DNA of 64,000 nt from Arenimonas daejeonensis (GCF_007993735.1 NZ_CP042453.1:1426001-1490000); one strand, 5' to 3'. Counted from the stretch's first letter, positions 50,999 through 60,663 are shown. Numbers and translations are program-made. Notes: a model not told the origin generated them from the letters alone.

Positions 50999-52547
50999 CA
51001 GAACGGCCCGAAGAACCGGGTTTCCTCGATGGCCTGCACGCCGGCGTCGGACTCCACCACCACGCGCAGGTCGATGCGGCCCTTGGCGAGGCCCGCGGGG
51101 GCGCGGAGCGTCACCGGCACGGTCAGCACTTCCTCCGCGGCGGCCGGGTGGGTGGCGCCGGATTCCACCAGCACGATGCCTTCGGCCCCTTCGATGCGCA
51201 CGGTGAAGCTGCGCGCGACGGTGTCCTTGTTGACGATGCGCAGCGTGTATCCGTTCTCGATGCTGCCGTCGGCGGCGGTGCGATAGAGGGCGTTGCGGTC
51301 GCGGATCACGTCCAGGATCAACGGCGTGCGGTTGAAGATGCCCCAGGCGAAACCGATGAAGGTCGCCAGCAGCAGGGCGCCGTAGATCAACACGCGCGGA
51401 CGGATCACCCGCGATCGTTTTCCTTCCAGCGCGTTCTGGGTGGTGTTCCGGATCAGGCCGCGCGGGTAGCCGATGCGGTCCATCACCGAGTCGCAGGCAT
51501 CCACGCAGGCGCCACAGGCGATGCACTCGTACTGCAGGCCGTTGCGGATGTCGATGCCGGTCGGGCAGACCTGCACGCAGAGCGTGCAGTCGATGCAGTC
51601 GCCGAGGTCCTCGGGGAATTCACTTCCGGCGCCGGCGGCAGGTCCGACTGCGCGTCCACCACCAGCCCGGTGGTCGCGCGCGCGCCGATGCGCAGGTCCG
51701 CGGCACTGCGGTGCTGGGCGGCGGCGACCACGGCACTGTTCGCGACGTCCATCGGCAGCAGGCCGCGCGCGCGTTCGAGCACGCTGGCCAGGCTGCCCTT
51801 GCGGCGCGCGCCGCGGGATTCGCCGCGGCGCGGGTCGTAGGCCACGATCAGGGTGTTGCGGTCGAACATCGCGCTCTGGAAACGCGCGTACGGGCACATG
51901 TACTTGCATACCTGCTCGCGCAGGAAACCGGCATTGCCCCAGGTCGCCAGCGCGTAGAACAGCACCCAGAAGGTTTCCCAGCCGCCCCACGCGAAGGGCG
52001 AGATCCGGTCCGCCAGGTCGCGGATGGGCGTGAAGTAACCGACGAAGGTGAAACCGGTCCACAGCGCGAACACCAGCCACATCGTGTGTTTGGCGGTCTT
52101 GCGCAGGACCTTGTCGCGGCTCCAGGGCGCGGCGTCGAGTTTCATCTGCCTGCCGCGGTCGCCCTCGGCCCAGCGTTCCATCCAGATGAAGACCTCGGTC
52201 CACACCGTCTGCGGGCAGGCGTAACCGCACCAGATGCGCCCGGCCAGCGCGGTGAAGAAGAACAGCGTCAGCCCGGCCATGATCAGCAGCAGGGCCAGAT
52301 AGAAGAAATCCTGCGGCCAGAACACCAGCCCGAACACGTAGAACTTGCGCGCCGGCAGGTCCCACAGCACGGCCTGGCGATCGTCCCACTGCAGCCAGGC
52401 GAAGGCGTAGTACATGCCCAGCAGCCAGACCACCGCGGCCTTGCGCAGGCGCTGGAAACGGCCGTCCTGTTCGCGCGGGTAGATCTTCTTTTCCGAGACG
52501 TAGGGCCCGGACTCTTCGACCACGTTCAGTGGAATGTTGCCGGCCAC
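50998..52547 (-). CDS. ccoG: CcoG cytochrome oxidase accessory protein, 2x[4Fe-4S] (one frameshift in this assembly)
   Basis: About 516 residues from GTG 52547 (with AGGGA upstream), six bases after the stop of the preceding small gene. It opens GNIPLNVVEESGPYVSEKKI. Membrane helices include the motif GRIWCGYACPQTVWTEVFIW and REQVCKYMCPYARFQSAM. Two ferredoxin clusters are given by CIDCTLCVQVCP and CIACGACVDACD. A C-terminal immunoglobulin-like domain follows. The frame breaks near 51628; one inserted base gives GSEFPEDLGDCIDC. CcoG is a cupric reductase that supports CcoI. Confidence 0.92.
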
Positions 52548-52552
52548 GACCG

Positions 52553-52850
52553 TCAGTCCCTGGCCAGCGGCTGGTTGAAGCGGCTCGCGGGCCGCAGCAG
52601 GATCCAGGTGGAACAGGCTGGCGCTGGCGGTGCAGGCCCAGAACATGAAGAAGCCAGGGGTGTAGCCGAGGCCGCGGCTGATCTCGAGCCCGGGGAAGGT
52701 CATCTCGGCCAGCGCCAGCGGATCGACGAAGGCGAAGAACACCATGGTCGCCACGCCCGCGGCGAAGAAGCTGGGCCAGAGGATGGCGCCGAGCCGCTGC
52801 GCCAGCGGCCGGCGCGGATGGTCGAACAGCGGTTCTCGCACCGTGCTCAT
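52553..52850 (-). CDS. Small membrane protein between ccoG and ccoP (probable frameshift)
   Basis: About 98 residues from ATG 52850, overlapping the ccoP stop by four bases. It opens STVREPLFDHPRRPLAQRLG and has two hydrophobic segments (AILWPSFFAAGVATMVFFAF; GFFMFWACTASASLF). The current frame would read straight into ccoG. In the neighbouring frame the last helix continues as TWILLRPASRFNQPLARD and stops at 52553, which makes a natural end just before the ccoG GTG. The break is near 52610. It is not a known cco gene to me. Conserved position suggests an assembly or stability role. Confidence 0.6.
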
Positions 52851-53764
52851 TGCGCTCCGCCGACGGCCGGCGGGCGATGCGACAGCGACCAGACGTAGGC
52901 CGCGGCCAGGCGCGAGCGGGTGGCGCCGATGATCGGTTCGTGCGCCGGCATCATGCCGGCGCGGCCGGTCACGACCGCCTCGCGGATCGAGCCGAAGTCG
53001 CTGCCGTACAGCCAGGTCCTGTCGGTCAGGTTGGGCGCGCCCAGCGCCTGGTTACCCTTGCCGTCGACGCCGTGGCAGGCCGCGCAGACGCCGCCGAAGC
53101 GCGCCTTGCCGGCCGCGGCCAGCGCCGGGTCGGCCTTGATGCCCGACAGGCTCTGCACGTAGGCCGCGACCTCGGTGACGCCGACGTCGCCGCCGATCGC
53201 CGCCGCCAGCGGCGGCATCGCCGCCTGCCGGCCCTGCAGCACCGTCGCCAGGATCTGCTCGGGCGCACCGCCCCACAGCCAGTCGTCGTCGGTCAGGTTG
53301 GGATAACCCTTGGCGCCGCGCGCGTCCGAGCCGTGGCACATGGCGCAGTGGTTGGCGAACAGGCTGGCGCCGAAGGCCATGGCCTGCGGATCCTTCGCGA
53401 TCTGGTCGATCGGCATGCCGTCGAAGCGGCCGAAGGCGTCGGCGAGCCGGGCATCGGCCGCCGCCTTGTCGAGGTCGTGTTCGCCCGCCGAGGTCCAGCC
53501 CGACCAGCCGGCCAGGTTGCCCATGCCCGGATACCAGGCCAGGTAGCCGATCGAGTAGATGATGGTCAGGTAGAACAGGTTGATCCACCACTTGGGCAGC
53601 GGCTTGTTGTACTCGGTCAGGTCGCCGTCCCAGACGTGGCCGGTGGTCGCCGAGGGATCGGCACCGCCCTTGGGCGGGCGCGACGTCCACCACAGCAGCC
53701 ACACCGTGGCGGCGATGTTGAGCACGACGAGGAAGATGACGTAGAGGGACCAGCCATGGCTCAT
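52847..53764 (-). CDS. ccoP: cbb3-type cytochrome c oxidase subunit III (dihaem)
   Basis: 305 residues. An N-terminal pair of membrane segments (WSLYVIFLVVLNIAATVWLL; LFYLTIIYSIGYLAWYPGM) is followed by two cytochrome c domains with CAMCH and CAACH haem motifs and Met ligands in AAMPPLAAAIG and AGMMPAHEPI. It passes electrons to CcoO/CcoN. It is intact and overlaps ccoQ and the small membrane-protein gene by four bases each. Confidence 0.96.
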   Translation of the reverse strand: MSHGWSLYVIFLVVLNIAATVWLLWWTSRPPKGGADPSATTGHVWDGDLTEYNKPLPKWWINLFYLTIIYSIGYLAWYPGMGNLAGWSGWTSAGEHDLDKAAADARLADAFGRFDGMPIDQIAKDPQAMAFGASLFANHCAMCHGSDARGAKGYPNLTDDDWLWGGAPEQILATVLQGRQAAMPPLAAAIGGDVGVTEVAAYVQSLSGIKADPALAAAGKARFGGVCAACHGVDGKGNQALGAPNLTDRTWLYGSDFGSIREAVVTGRAGMMPAHEPIIGATRSRLAAAYVWSLSHRPPAVGGAQ

Positions 53765-53901
53765 GGGATGTTCTCGCTCTGGTCTTCGAGGGGAAGGCGG
53801 GCGGCCGCGTCGAACTCGTCCTTGCGCTTGGAGCTGTAGGCCCAGGCGGTTCCGGCGAGGAAGGCGACCAGCAGGATGACGGTGACGATTCCGGCGATCA
53901 T
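53761..53901 (-). CDS. ccoQ: cbb3-type oxidase subunit CcoQ
   Basis: A 46-residue single-pass protein (MIAGIVTVILLVAFLAGTAW, then AYSSKRKDEFDAAARLPLED). Position between ccoO and ccoP and the single-helix-plus-charged-tail layout identify it as CcoQ. Its TGA overlaps the ccoP ATG. The ATG is 3 bp after the ccoO stop. Confidence 0.9.
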   Translation of the reverse strand: MIAGIVTVILLVAFLAGTAWAYSSKRKDEFDAAARLPLEDQSENIP

Positions 53902-53904
53902 GGC

Positions 53905-54509
53905 TCAGCCTTTGGGGGCCTGTTTGCCCAGGCCCTGCAGATAGTGGACGAGGGCGTCGAGTTCGGACTTGCCGGCCACCGCGGCGGCGGCGCCTTCGAT
54001 TTCTTCGTCGGTGTAGGGTCGCCGATGCGCTGCAGCGCGCGCATGTTGGCCTGGACCACCGAGGCCTGGACCGGTGCTTCGGCCAGCCACGGGTAGGCCG
54101 GCATGTTCGACACCGGCACCAGGTCGCGCGGGTTCATCAGGTGCACGCGGTGCCAGTCGTCGGAATAGCGGCCGCCGATGCGCGCCAGGTCGGGGCCGGT
54201 GCGCTTGCTGCCCCACTGGAACGGCCGGTCGTACACCGATTCGCCGGCCAGCGAGTAGTGGCCATAACGTTCGGTCTCGTGCCGCAGCGTGCGCACCATC
54301 TGCGAGTGGCAGTTGTAGCAGCCCTCGCGCACGTAGATGTCGCGGCCGGCCAGCGCCAGCGGGTCGTAGGGTTTCACGCCCGGTAGCGGTTTCACCGCTT
54401 CGGCCTGGTACATCAGCGGCACGATTTCGGCCAGGCCGCCGAAGGAGATGACGACGGCGATCAGGATCGCCATCCAGCCGATGTTGGTCTCGATCTTTTC
54501 GTGGCTCAT
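53905..54509 (-). CDS. ccoO: cbb3-type oxidase subunit II (monohaem; one frameshift in this assembly)
   Basis: About 201 residues. It starts [20 protein letters not shown] (membrane anchor). The single haem motif CYNCH is in [17 protein letters not shown], and a Met ligand lies in [10 protein letters not shown]. The frame breaks near 54018; one inserted base gives [16 protein letters not shown] and the end [11 protein letters not shown]. It is paired with ccoN ten bases upstream. Confidence 0.94.
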
Positions 54510-54519
54510 GTCGGGATCC

Positions 54520-55966
54520 TCAGGCGTGGCCGGCTTCTGCGGCGGGTTTGAGCACCGGCGTCTCGACCAGTCCGCGAGCCTGCCTGAAGGTGCGCACCAC
54601 GTTCGCCACCATGATCAGCATGCCCGTCACCACCAGCACGCCGCCGAGGAAGCGGATCATGTAGTAGGGGTAGTTGAACTTGACGATCTCGACGAAGGCG
54701 TAGGTCAGGGTGCCGTCCGGGTTGCTGGCGCGGGCCATCAGGCCCTGGCCGATGCCGGCGATCCACATGGACACGGTGTAGAGCACCACGCCGATCGTGT
54801 GCACCCAGAAATGCTGGTCGATCATCTTCAGCGACGCCATCTCCTTCAGGCCCAGGCAGCGCGGGATCACCATGTAGATCGAGCCGATGGAAATCATCGC
54901 GACCCAGCCCAGCGCACCCGAATGCACGTGGCCGATGGTCCAGTCGGTGTAGTGGCTCAGGGCGTTGACGGTCTTGATCGACATCATCGGCCCCTCGAAC
55001 GTGCTCATCATGTAGAACGAGATGGCGACGATCAGGAACTTCAGGATCGGATCGGTGCGCAGCTTGTGCCAGGCGCCCGAGAGCGTCATCACGCCATTGA
55101 TCGCGCCGCCCCACGAGGGCGCCAGCAGGATCAGCGAGAACACCATGCCCACGCTCTGCACCCAGTCGGGCAGGGCGGTGTAGTGCAGGTGGTGCGGGCC
55201 GGCCCACATGTAGATGGCGATCAGGGCCCAGAAGTGCACGATCGACAGCCGGTAGCTGTATATCGGCCGCTCGACGCGGCGCGGCACGAAGTAATACATC
55301 ATTCCCAGGAAGCCGGCGGTGAGGAAGAAACCGACCGCGTTGTGGCCGTACCACCACTGCACCATCGCATCCACCGCGCCCGAATAGATCGGGTAGCTGT
55401 GCATGGGCCCGGCCGGGATCGCCAGCGAGTTGACCACATGCAGCAGCGCGATGGCGATGATGAAGGCGCCGTAGAACCAGTTGGCGACGAAGATGTGCTT
55501 CACCCGCCGCTTCATGATGGTGCCGACGAACAGCCACAGGTAGGCCACCCACACCACCGTTATCAGCACGTCGATCGGCCAGGCCAGTTCGGCGTATTCC
55601 TTGCCCCTGGGTGTAGCCCAGCGGAAGCGTGATCGCCGCCAGCACGATCACCGCCTGCCAGCCCCAGAACACGAAGGCGGCGAGTCCGTCCGAGATCAGC
55701 CGTACGTGGCAGGTGCGTTGCACCACGTACAGGCTGGTCGAAATCAGCGCGCAGCCGCCGAAGGCGAAGATCACGGCATTGGTATGCAGGGGCCGCAACC
55801 GGCCGAAACTCAGCCACGAAGTGTCGAAGTTCAGCGCTGGCCAATAGAGCTGGGCCGCGATCAGCACCCCCACCGTCATGCCCACCACGCCCCACACCAC
55901 GGTCATCACCGCGAACTGCAGCACGACCTTGTCGTTGTAGGTTTCTGCCTTGTTGTCCAGCGTCAT
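54520..55966 (-). CDS. ccoN: cbb3-type oxidase subunit I (one frameshift in this assembly)
   Basis: Catalytic haem-copper subunit of about 482 residues. Low-spin and high-spin haem and CuB ligands are visible in [31 protein letters not shown] (His-Tyr region), [15 protein letters not shown] (CuB His pair) and [15 protein letters not shown]. The frame breaks at the C4 run 55604-55607 (G4 on the coding strand); removing one G restores [20 protein letters not shown] 55966 is preferred over the adjacent GTG 55969. It is first gene of ccoNOQP, with an FNR-type promoter upstream. Confidence 0.95.
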
Positions 55967-55992
55967 CACATCGCCCCTATTGCTTGCCGCGG

Positions 55993-56034
55993 ATTATCCG
56001 GGCCTCCCCTTGCGCCCAGCTTGACCCATGTCAA
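55993..56034 (-). promoter_or_regulatory. FNR-dependent class II promoter of ccoNOQP
   Basis: The box TTGACCCATGTCAA (56021-56034, TTGAC-N4-GTCAA, a perfect dyad) is centred 32 bp from a GATAAT -10 element on the minus strand (55998-55993). This is the geometry of an activator site at -41.5. The predicted start is about 55986, 20 bases before the ccoN ATG. The box overlaps the sco stop codon. Confidence 0.8.
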
Positions 56035-56621
56035 TTGGGGAGGCTACTTCCTGCAGGCCCGGCCAGCGCGGCCCGGACCGCCGCCAGGAAAGTCGGGTCG
56101 GGCACGGTGCCCAGTTGTTCGGTGCGGGCCAGCACCCGGCCTTCGCCATCGAGCAGGACCAGGGCGCTGCTGTGGTTGAACTCGCCATCGGCCAGGGCGC
56201 GGTAGCGGATGCCCAGCACGGCGGCGGTGCGGCGCACGCCGGCGGCCTCGGTGCGGGCCAGGGTCCAGTGCTTGGGGTCGAGCTTGCGTTTGTCGGCGAT
56301 GCGCTTGAGTGCGGCCGGGTCGTCACGGGCCGGGTCGAGGCTGACCAGCAGGAACGCCAGTCGGCTGCGCTCGGCCGGCGTGAGCGCGTGTTCGACGCCC
56401 TTGGCGCTGTCGATGATCAAGGGGCAGATGTAAGGGCAGGAGGTGTAGAACATCGTCGCCAGGCGCACCTTGCCGCGGCCGTCGGCGAGCCGGAAGGCAC
56501 GGCCGTCCTGATCGACATACGTGTCGGTGAGGCGGTAGACGGAATCGCCGGGCAGTTCGGTGGCCGCGGGTGCGGAGGCGGCCAACAGCAGGCCGATGGC
56601 CAGTACGAAGGTTCGGATCAT
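56031..56621 (-). CDS. SCO1/SenC-family copper chaperone / thioredoxin-like protein
   Basis: 196 residues with a signal peptide (MIRTFVLAIGLLLAASAPAA). The copper and redox site is FYTSCPYICP (CxxxC) with the distal His in GEFNHSSALVLL. The thioredoxin fold continues LAFLLVSLDPARDDPAALKR. Its ATG overlaps the SUMF1 stop (ATGA), so it is the third gene of the nirK operon. It probably delivers copper to NirK or to the cbb3 oxidase; which one is unclear. Confidence 0.9.
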   Translation of the reverse strand: MIRTFVLAIGLLLAASAPAATELPGDSVYRLTDTYVDQDGRAFRLADGRGKVRLATMFYTSCPYICPLIIDSAKGVEHALTPAERSRLAFLLVSLDPARDDPAALKRIADKRKLDPKHWTLARTEAAGVRRTAAVLGIRYRALADGEFNHSSALVLLDGEGRVLARTEQLGTVPDPTFLAAVRAALAGPAGSSLPN

Positions 56622-57397
56622 GGCGTTCCTCCACGGGCGTCGCGCGCGCAGCGGAAGCCCATGTTGCCGGTGGTGTCGTGGGCTTCCAGCGAGGACAGCA
56701 TGGCGACCCGCATCAGGATGGCGTAGTTCTCGCGGTCTTCCATCGACAGCGCGCCGGCGCCGCAGAAACGCATACTGTCGGGGTCGCCCTGTTCGCGGCT
56801 GTCGGACGAGACCAGCATGGCCGAGTGGTCCTCGACCCATTCCCAGACCATGCCGTGCAGGTCGCGTATGCCGTAGGCATTGGCGGGCCCCATGCCGACC
56901 CGGGGCAGCGGACGGTTCGACGGCACCGAATACCAGGCCAGGATGCGTTCGCGCCAGGCCGGATCGGCGCGGGCGTCGGTGCGGGTTTCATCGGCCGCGG
57001 CCGCGAACTCCCATTCCGACCAGGTCGGCAGGCGGCCGCCGATGGATTCGCAGTAGGCCTGGGCGGCGAACCAGCTGACCTGGACCACCGGGCGGTCGGG
57101 CAGGGCCCGGGTGCCGGGTTCGGTGGCGGTCTGCCAGTTCTGCAGATAGCGCGGCTCGGCGAAAACCTCGGGTGCCTGGCCGCGCTGCCATTCCGGATTC
57201 GCACGCACGAAGGCGGCGAACTGTGCATTGCTCACCGGCTGGCGCTGCAGTTCGAAGGGCGGCACCCGTACGGTGCCGCCGGTGTCCTCGTAACGCAGCG
57301 CCGAACGGAACTCGCCGCCCGGAAGCCTCGCCCAGTCGCCGGCGGCCGCCTCGGCGGCCACCGGCATCAGGGCGAAGGCCAGCAGCAGGGCGCGCAT
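56618..57397 (-). CDS. SUMF1/FGE-fold exported protein of the nirK operon
   Basis: 259 residues with a signal peptide (MRALLLAFALMPVAAEAAAG). The formylglycine-generating-enzyme fold is shown by PVSNAQFAAFVRANPEWQRG, PVVQVSWFAAQAYCESIGG, RLPTWSEWEFAAAA, GIRDLHGMVWEWVEDHS and TTGNMGFRCARDARGG. Formylglycine enzymes use two close Cys near the C-terminus; here only isolated Cys residues are seen, so that chemistry is unlikely. ATG 57397 follows the nirK stop by one base. A role in NirK maturation or electron transfer is inferred from position. Confidence 0.82.
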   Translation of the reverse strand: MRALLLAFALMPVAAEAAAGDWARLPGGEFRSALRYEDTGGTVRVPPFELQRQPVSNAQFAAFVRANPEWQRGQAPEVFAEPRYLQNWQTATEPGTRALPDRPVVQVSWFAAQAYCESIGGRLPTWSEWEFAAAADETRTDARADPAWRERILAWYSVPSNRPLPRVGMGPANAYGIRDLHGMVWEWVEDHSAMLVSSDSREQGDPDSMRFCGAGALSMEDRENYAILMRVAMLSSLEAHDTTGNMGFRCARDARGGTP

Positions 57398-57398
57398 G

Positions 57399-58922
57399 TC
57401 AGTGCGCCGCGCCTTCCGAACGTTCCGTGCCGGCGCGGATCTTGGCCACTTCATCCTTGGTCACGCGGCCGCCGGGATTGCCCCAGCTGTTGAGCGTGTA
57501 GGTGAGGATGTTGGCGACCTCGTCGTCGGTCAGCTGGCTCATCGGCGGCATCACCGAGTTGTAGTCCTGGCCGTTGACCGTGACCGGGCCGGTGAGGCCG
57601 TTGAGCACGACCTTGATCAGCTCGGCATTGCCCTTGGCCAGGTAGTCCGACTGCGCCAGCGGCGGAAGACGCCGGCCAGGCCCTTGCCGTCGGGCTGGTG
57701 GCAGGTTGAGCAGGTGCCTGCGAACAGCGCACCGCCGGCCTTGATCTGGTCGTCCTGGCTCAAGGTGCCGGCCTGCGCGGCGGCGGCGGCCTCGGCCACC
57801 GGGGCCATGCTCGCGGCCTTGTCGCCCCTGGCAGAGGTGTGGTCGACTTCCTTGCCGGTGAAGATCGTCGGATCCTCCGCTCCGTCCACTTTCAGGATCG
57901 CCAGCGCGCCCTTGTTGAACGCGCGGAACAGCGAGTGGTCCACCAGCACGTAGCTGCCGGGCACTTCGGTGTGGAACTCGGCGATCGCGGCACCGCCGGC
58001 AGGAATCAGCGTGGTCTGCACGTTCTCCCCAGTAGTGCGTGCCACCCTCGTACCAGACCTTGTCGAAGATCTCGCCGATCACGTGGAAGCTAGAGATCAG
58101 GTTCGGACCGCCGTTGCCCACGTACATGCGCACGGTTTCGTTGACGTTGGCCTTGAGCGCCTTGTCGCCGGTGAGCGAGTTCTCGGCGCCGTTGAACAGG
58201 ACGTAGGTCGCGTTCTCGTCGATCGCACGCTGCATGTCGAAGGGCGCGTAGCCCTTCTCGCGGTACTTGGTGGTGGTGTAGAAGTCGCCCTGCATCACGT
58301 AGAACTCCTTGTCGACCTCCGGCAGACCTTCCGGCGGCTCGACCAGGATCAGGCCGTACATGCCGTTGGCCACGTGCATGCCGACCGGTGCGGTGGCGCA
58401 GTGGTAGACGTAGAGGCCGGCATTGAGCGCCTTGAAGGTGAACTGCGAACCGTGGCCCGGCGCGGTGAAGGTCGAGGCCGCGCCGCCGCCCGGGCCGGTG
58501 ACGCCGTGCAGGTCGATGTTGTGCGGCATCTTCGAGTCGGGGTGGTTGTGCAGGTGGAACTCGACCGTGTCGCCCTGGCGCACGCGGATGAAGCTGCCGG
58601 GCACGGTGCCGCCGAAGGTCCAGAAGGTGTAGGTGACGCCTTCGGAGATCTCGAGGTCGACCTCGCGCACTTCCAGTTCGACCTTGACCTTGGCCGGGTA
58701 GTCGCGGCCGGTGGCCGGCGGCACGTTCGGCGGGCTGGTCAGTACGGCATTGATCATCTCGCCCTGGGGCGGACCGAAGTCACCCTTGCGTGAGCCACCG
58801 GTGTCCGATGCGGCGGCGGTGGCGGACTTGCCGCGGTCGTCGAGTCCGGCATTGGGGTTTTCGCGACAGCCGGGCAGCGCCAGCAGTGCGGCGATGGAAA
58901 GTGCAAGCAGGTGGACTTTCAT
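57399..58922 (-). CDS. nirK: Copper nitrite reductase with C-terminal cytochrome c domain (two frameshifts in this assembly)
   Basis: About 508 residues. A lipoprotein-type signal ([14 protein letters not shown]) is followed by a linker and two cupredoxin domains. The type-2 copper His and catalytic Asp are in [12 protein letters not shown]. Type-1 ligands are in [20 protein letters not shown]. The second domain has [14 protein letters not shown] and [18 protein letters not shown]-terminal cytochrome c domain has [11 protein letters not shown] and Met in [11 protein letters not shown]. Frame breaks fall at the C4 run 58027-58030 (G4 on the coding strand) and near 57663. NirK reduces nitrite to nitric oxide. 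The fused haem domain probably relays electrons to the type-1 site. Confidence 0.92.
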   Translation of the reverse strand: MKVHLLALSIAALLALPGCRENPNAGLDDRGKSATAAASDTGGSRKGDFGPPQGEMINAVLTSPPNVPPATGRDYPAKVKVELEVREVDLEISEGVTYTFWTFGGTVPGSFIRVRQGDTVEFHLHNHPDSKMPHNIDLHGVTGPGGGAASTFTAPGHGSQFTFKALNAGLYVYHCATAPVGMHVANGMYGLILVEPPEGLPEVDKEFYVMQGDFYTTTKYREKGYAPFDMQRAIDENATYVLFNGAENSLTGDKALKANVNETVRMYVGNGGPNLISSFHVIGEIFDKVWYEGGTHYWGERADHADSCRRCRDRRVPHRSARQLRAGGPLAVPRVQQGRAGDPESGRSGGSDDLHRQGSRPHLCQGRQGREHGPGGRGRRRRAGRHLEPGRPDQGRRCAVRRHLLNLPPARRQGPGRRLPPLAQSDYLAKGNAELIKVVLNGLTGPVTVNGQDYNSVMPPMSQLTDDEVANILTYTLNSWGNPGGRVTKDEVAKIRAGTERSEGAAH

Positions 58923-58941
58923 CAGAGCTTCTCCGGTCAAG

Positions 58942-58956
58942 GGTTGGTGATCAACC
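58942..58956. promoter_or_regulatory. Dyad GGTTG-N5-CAACC upstream of nirK
   Basis: GGTTGGTGATCAACC is a 15-bp near-palindrome 20-34 bases before the nirK ATG. It could bind a dimeric regulator or form a leader hairpin. No specific regulator is assigned. Confidence 0.3.
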
Positions 58957-58992
58957 ACAACGGCAGCTTCCCGCGAACTAGGCGTCCTCACC

Positions 58993-59006
58993 CTGACATG
59001 AATCAA
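58993..59006. promoter_or_regulatory. FNR/DNR-type box in the nirK / barrel-gene intergenic region
   Basis: On the minus strand the box reads TTGATTCATGTCAG (TTGAT-N4-GTCAG, 9 of 10 consensus positions), 71 bases before the nirK ATG. No good -10 sits at the ideal distance on the minus strand. On the + strand GATAGT (59024-59029) is a weak candidate for the divergent gene. A second weaker box (TTGAC-N4-CTCAG) is at 59086-59099. Confidence 0.55.
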
Positions 59007-59165
59007 GTCCCAGCGAGGGAGCCGATAGTCTGCCCCATTTCCGGCGACTGGGAAATCCCGCGGCGGGTCGCCGGATGACGTTTGCTTGACCTGGCTCAGG
59101 GGCAGGGGGCGGCCACGCAGGCAGCATCGTCGCGACCCGCTTCGGGCCCTGTCCGGAAAGCCGAG

Positions 59166-60344
59166 ATGATCCTCGCCCGCTGCATCACCCTGGCGCTCGC
59201 CTGCGCCACCCTGCCGGCGCTGGCCGGCGACTGGAATGCCCACATCCGCTACCGCCACGAGGCCGTCGACGACGATGCCTTCACGCGCGACGCACGGGCC
59301 GACACCGCAAGGCTGCGGCTGGGCTGGAGCCACGCGTTCGCGCACGGCTTCAGCGCGGGCGCGGACCTCGAGGCGATCGCCGAGCTGGGGGATGACTTCA
59401 ACTCCGGCGCCAACGGCCGCACCGCCTATCCGGCGGTACCCGACGCGCGCGCCTTCGAACTCAACCAGGCCTGGCTGCGCTGGGCGGGCGAACGTGGCGA
59501 CGCGGTGCTGGGCCGGCTGCGCCTGGTGTTCGACAACCAGCGTTTCATCGGCAATTCCGGCTGGCGCCAGAACGAACAGACCTTCGACGCCGTCGCCTTC
59601 GACTTCACCGCGCGCGAGGGCGTGACGCTGCGTTATGCCTGGCTGGGGCGCGTGCATCGCCCGGCCGGCGACAACGCCCGCGATCCGCTGGCGCGCGAGC
59701 GCCGCCTGGACACGCACCTGGCCAATGCCTCATGGGCCGGGACCGCCGGCACCCTCGTCGGTTACGGCTACTGGCTGGACGACCGCGATGTCGCCAGCGC
59801 GTCGACCCGCACGCTGGGCCTGCGCTGGACCCGGCAGACGCCCGCGGCCGGCACGGGCTTCGGCTGGTCGCTGGAAACGGCACGGCAGCGCCCGCATGCC
59901 GACAACCCGCGCGACGTGGATGCCGCCTACTTCCTGGTCGAACCCACGCTCACGCTCCACGGCCTGACCTGGAAGCTGGGCTGGGAACAGCTCGGTGGCG
60001 ATGGCGTGAACGCATTCCAGACGCCGCTGGCTACCTTGCATGCGTTCAACGGCTGGGCCGACAAGTTCGTGGTGACGCCGGTCGACGGACTGGACGATCG
60101 TTACGCGGCGGTCTCGGGGAAACTCGGCCGCGGCCGGCTGCAGGACAAGCTGGCCTGGACGATCGCCTGGCACGACTTCCATGCCGACCACGGCGGCGCC
60201 GACTACGGTCGCGAATGGGATGCGTCGCTGGCCTTCCCTTTGCCCAAGGGCCTGTCGGGACTGGTGAAGCTGGCCGACTACCAAAGTGACGGATTCGCCC
60301 GCGACACCCGCAAGCTGTGGCTGCAGGTGGAGTGGAGCCATTGA
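59166..60344 (+). CDS. Outer-membrane beta-barrel protein, alginate-export/porin-like
   Basis: 392 residues from ATG 59166. A signal peptide ([21 protein letters not shown]) is followed by a repeating amphipathic strand pattern ([76 protein letters not shown]). It ends with aromatic strand [10 protein letters not shown]. The [13 protein letters not shown] segments resemble the alginate_exp family. It is probably a porin for a small anion or sugar. Its place next to nirK suggests nitrite or nitrate passage, but that is inference. Confidence 0.78.
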   Translation: MILARCITLALACATLPALAGDWNAHIRYRHEAVDDDAFTRDARADTARLRLGWSHAFAHGFSAGADLEAIAELGDDFNSGANGRTAYPAVPDARAFELNQAWLRWAGERGDAVLGRLRLVFDNQRFIGNSGWRQNEQTFDAVAFDFTAREGVTLRYAWLGRVHRPAGDNARDPLARERRLDTHLANASWAGTAGTLVGYGYWLDDRDVASASTRTLGLRWTRQTPAAGTGFGWSLETARQRPHADNPRDVDAAYFLVEPTLTLHGLTWKLGWEQLGGDGVNAFQTPLATLHAFNGWADKFVVTPVDGLDDRYAAVSGKLGRGRLQDKLAWTIAWHDFHADHGGADYGREWDASLAFPLPKGLSGLVKLADYQSDGFARDTRKLWLQVEWSH

Positions 60345-60369
60345 GTCCGGGCGGAAACCTCCGCCGGAC

Positions 60370-60411
60370 TTGACCGGAGTCAGGGCGGCGCGGCAGCGGA
60401 CGCATTGCAAT
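60370..60411 (+). promoter_or_regulatory. FNR/DNR-type promoter of the DUF2249-nnrS-like-ubiT-nadA gene group
   Basis: The box TTGACCGGAGTCAG (60370-60383; TTGAC-N4-GTCAG, 9/10) is centred 32 bp from TGCAAT (60406-60411), a -10 match of 4/6. With this geometry +1 is 60418, the A of the DUF2249 ATG, implying a leaderless transcript. Confidence 0.6.
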
Positions 60412-60417
60412 GGCGGA

Positions 60418-60663
60418 ATGCACAATGACGTTCCGCCGACACTGGACTTCCGCGATCTGCCCGCGCCGGAACCGCTGGTGCGCGCACTGCACGCGATCGA
60501 CACGCTGGCACCGGGAGGCATGGTGCGCGTGCTGACGCCGATGCATCCGCAGCCCCTGCTGGACCTGCTGCGTTCGCGACGCCTGGGGTTCTCGACCATG
60601 AACTGCGAGGGTGGGGGCTGCGCCGTCACGGTCTGGAGCGAAGATGGTGCGGCTGGCGCTTGA
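60418..60663 (+). CDS. DUF2249-family small protein
   Basis: 81 residues. The DUF2249 pattern is clear: TLDFRDLPAPEPLVRALHAI, LAPGGMVRVLTPMHPQPLL, LLRSRRLGFSTMNCEGGG. This SirA/TusA-like ferredoxin-type fold occurs with denitrification and nitric-oxide genes in many proteobacteria. Its function is unknown. Its end overlaps the following membrane-protein gene by 20 bp. The start codon coincides with the predicted transcription start. Confidence 0.85.
   Translation: MHNDVPPTLDFRDLPAPEPLVRALHAIDTLAPGGMVRVLTPMHPQPLLDLLRSRRLGFSTMNCEGGGCAVTVWSEDGAAGA

Noticed and set aside
56618..57397. Functional formylglycine-generating enzyme activating a sulfatase
   Set aside because: No sulfatase is nearby and the close Cys pair needed for catalysis is not visible.
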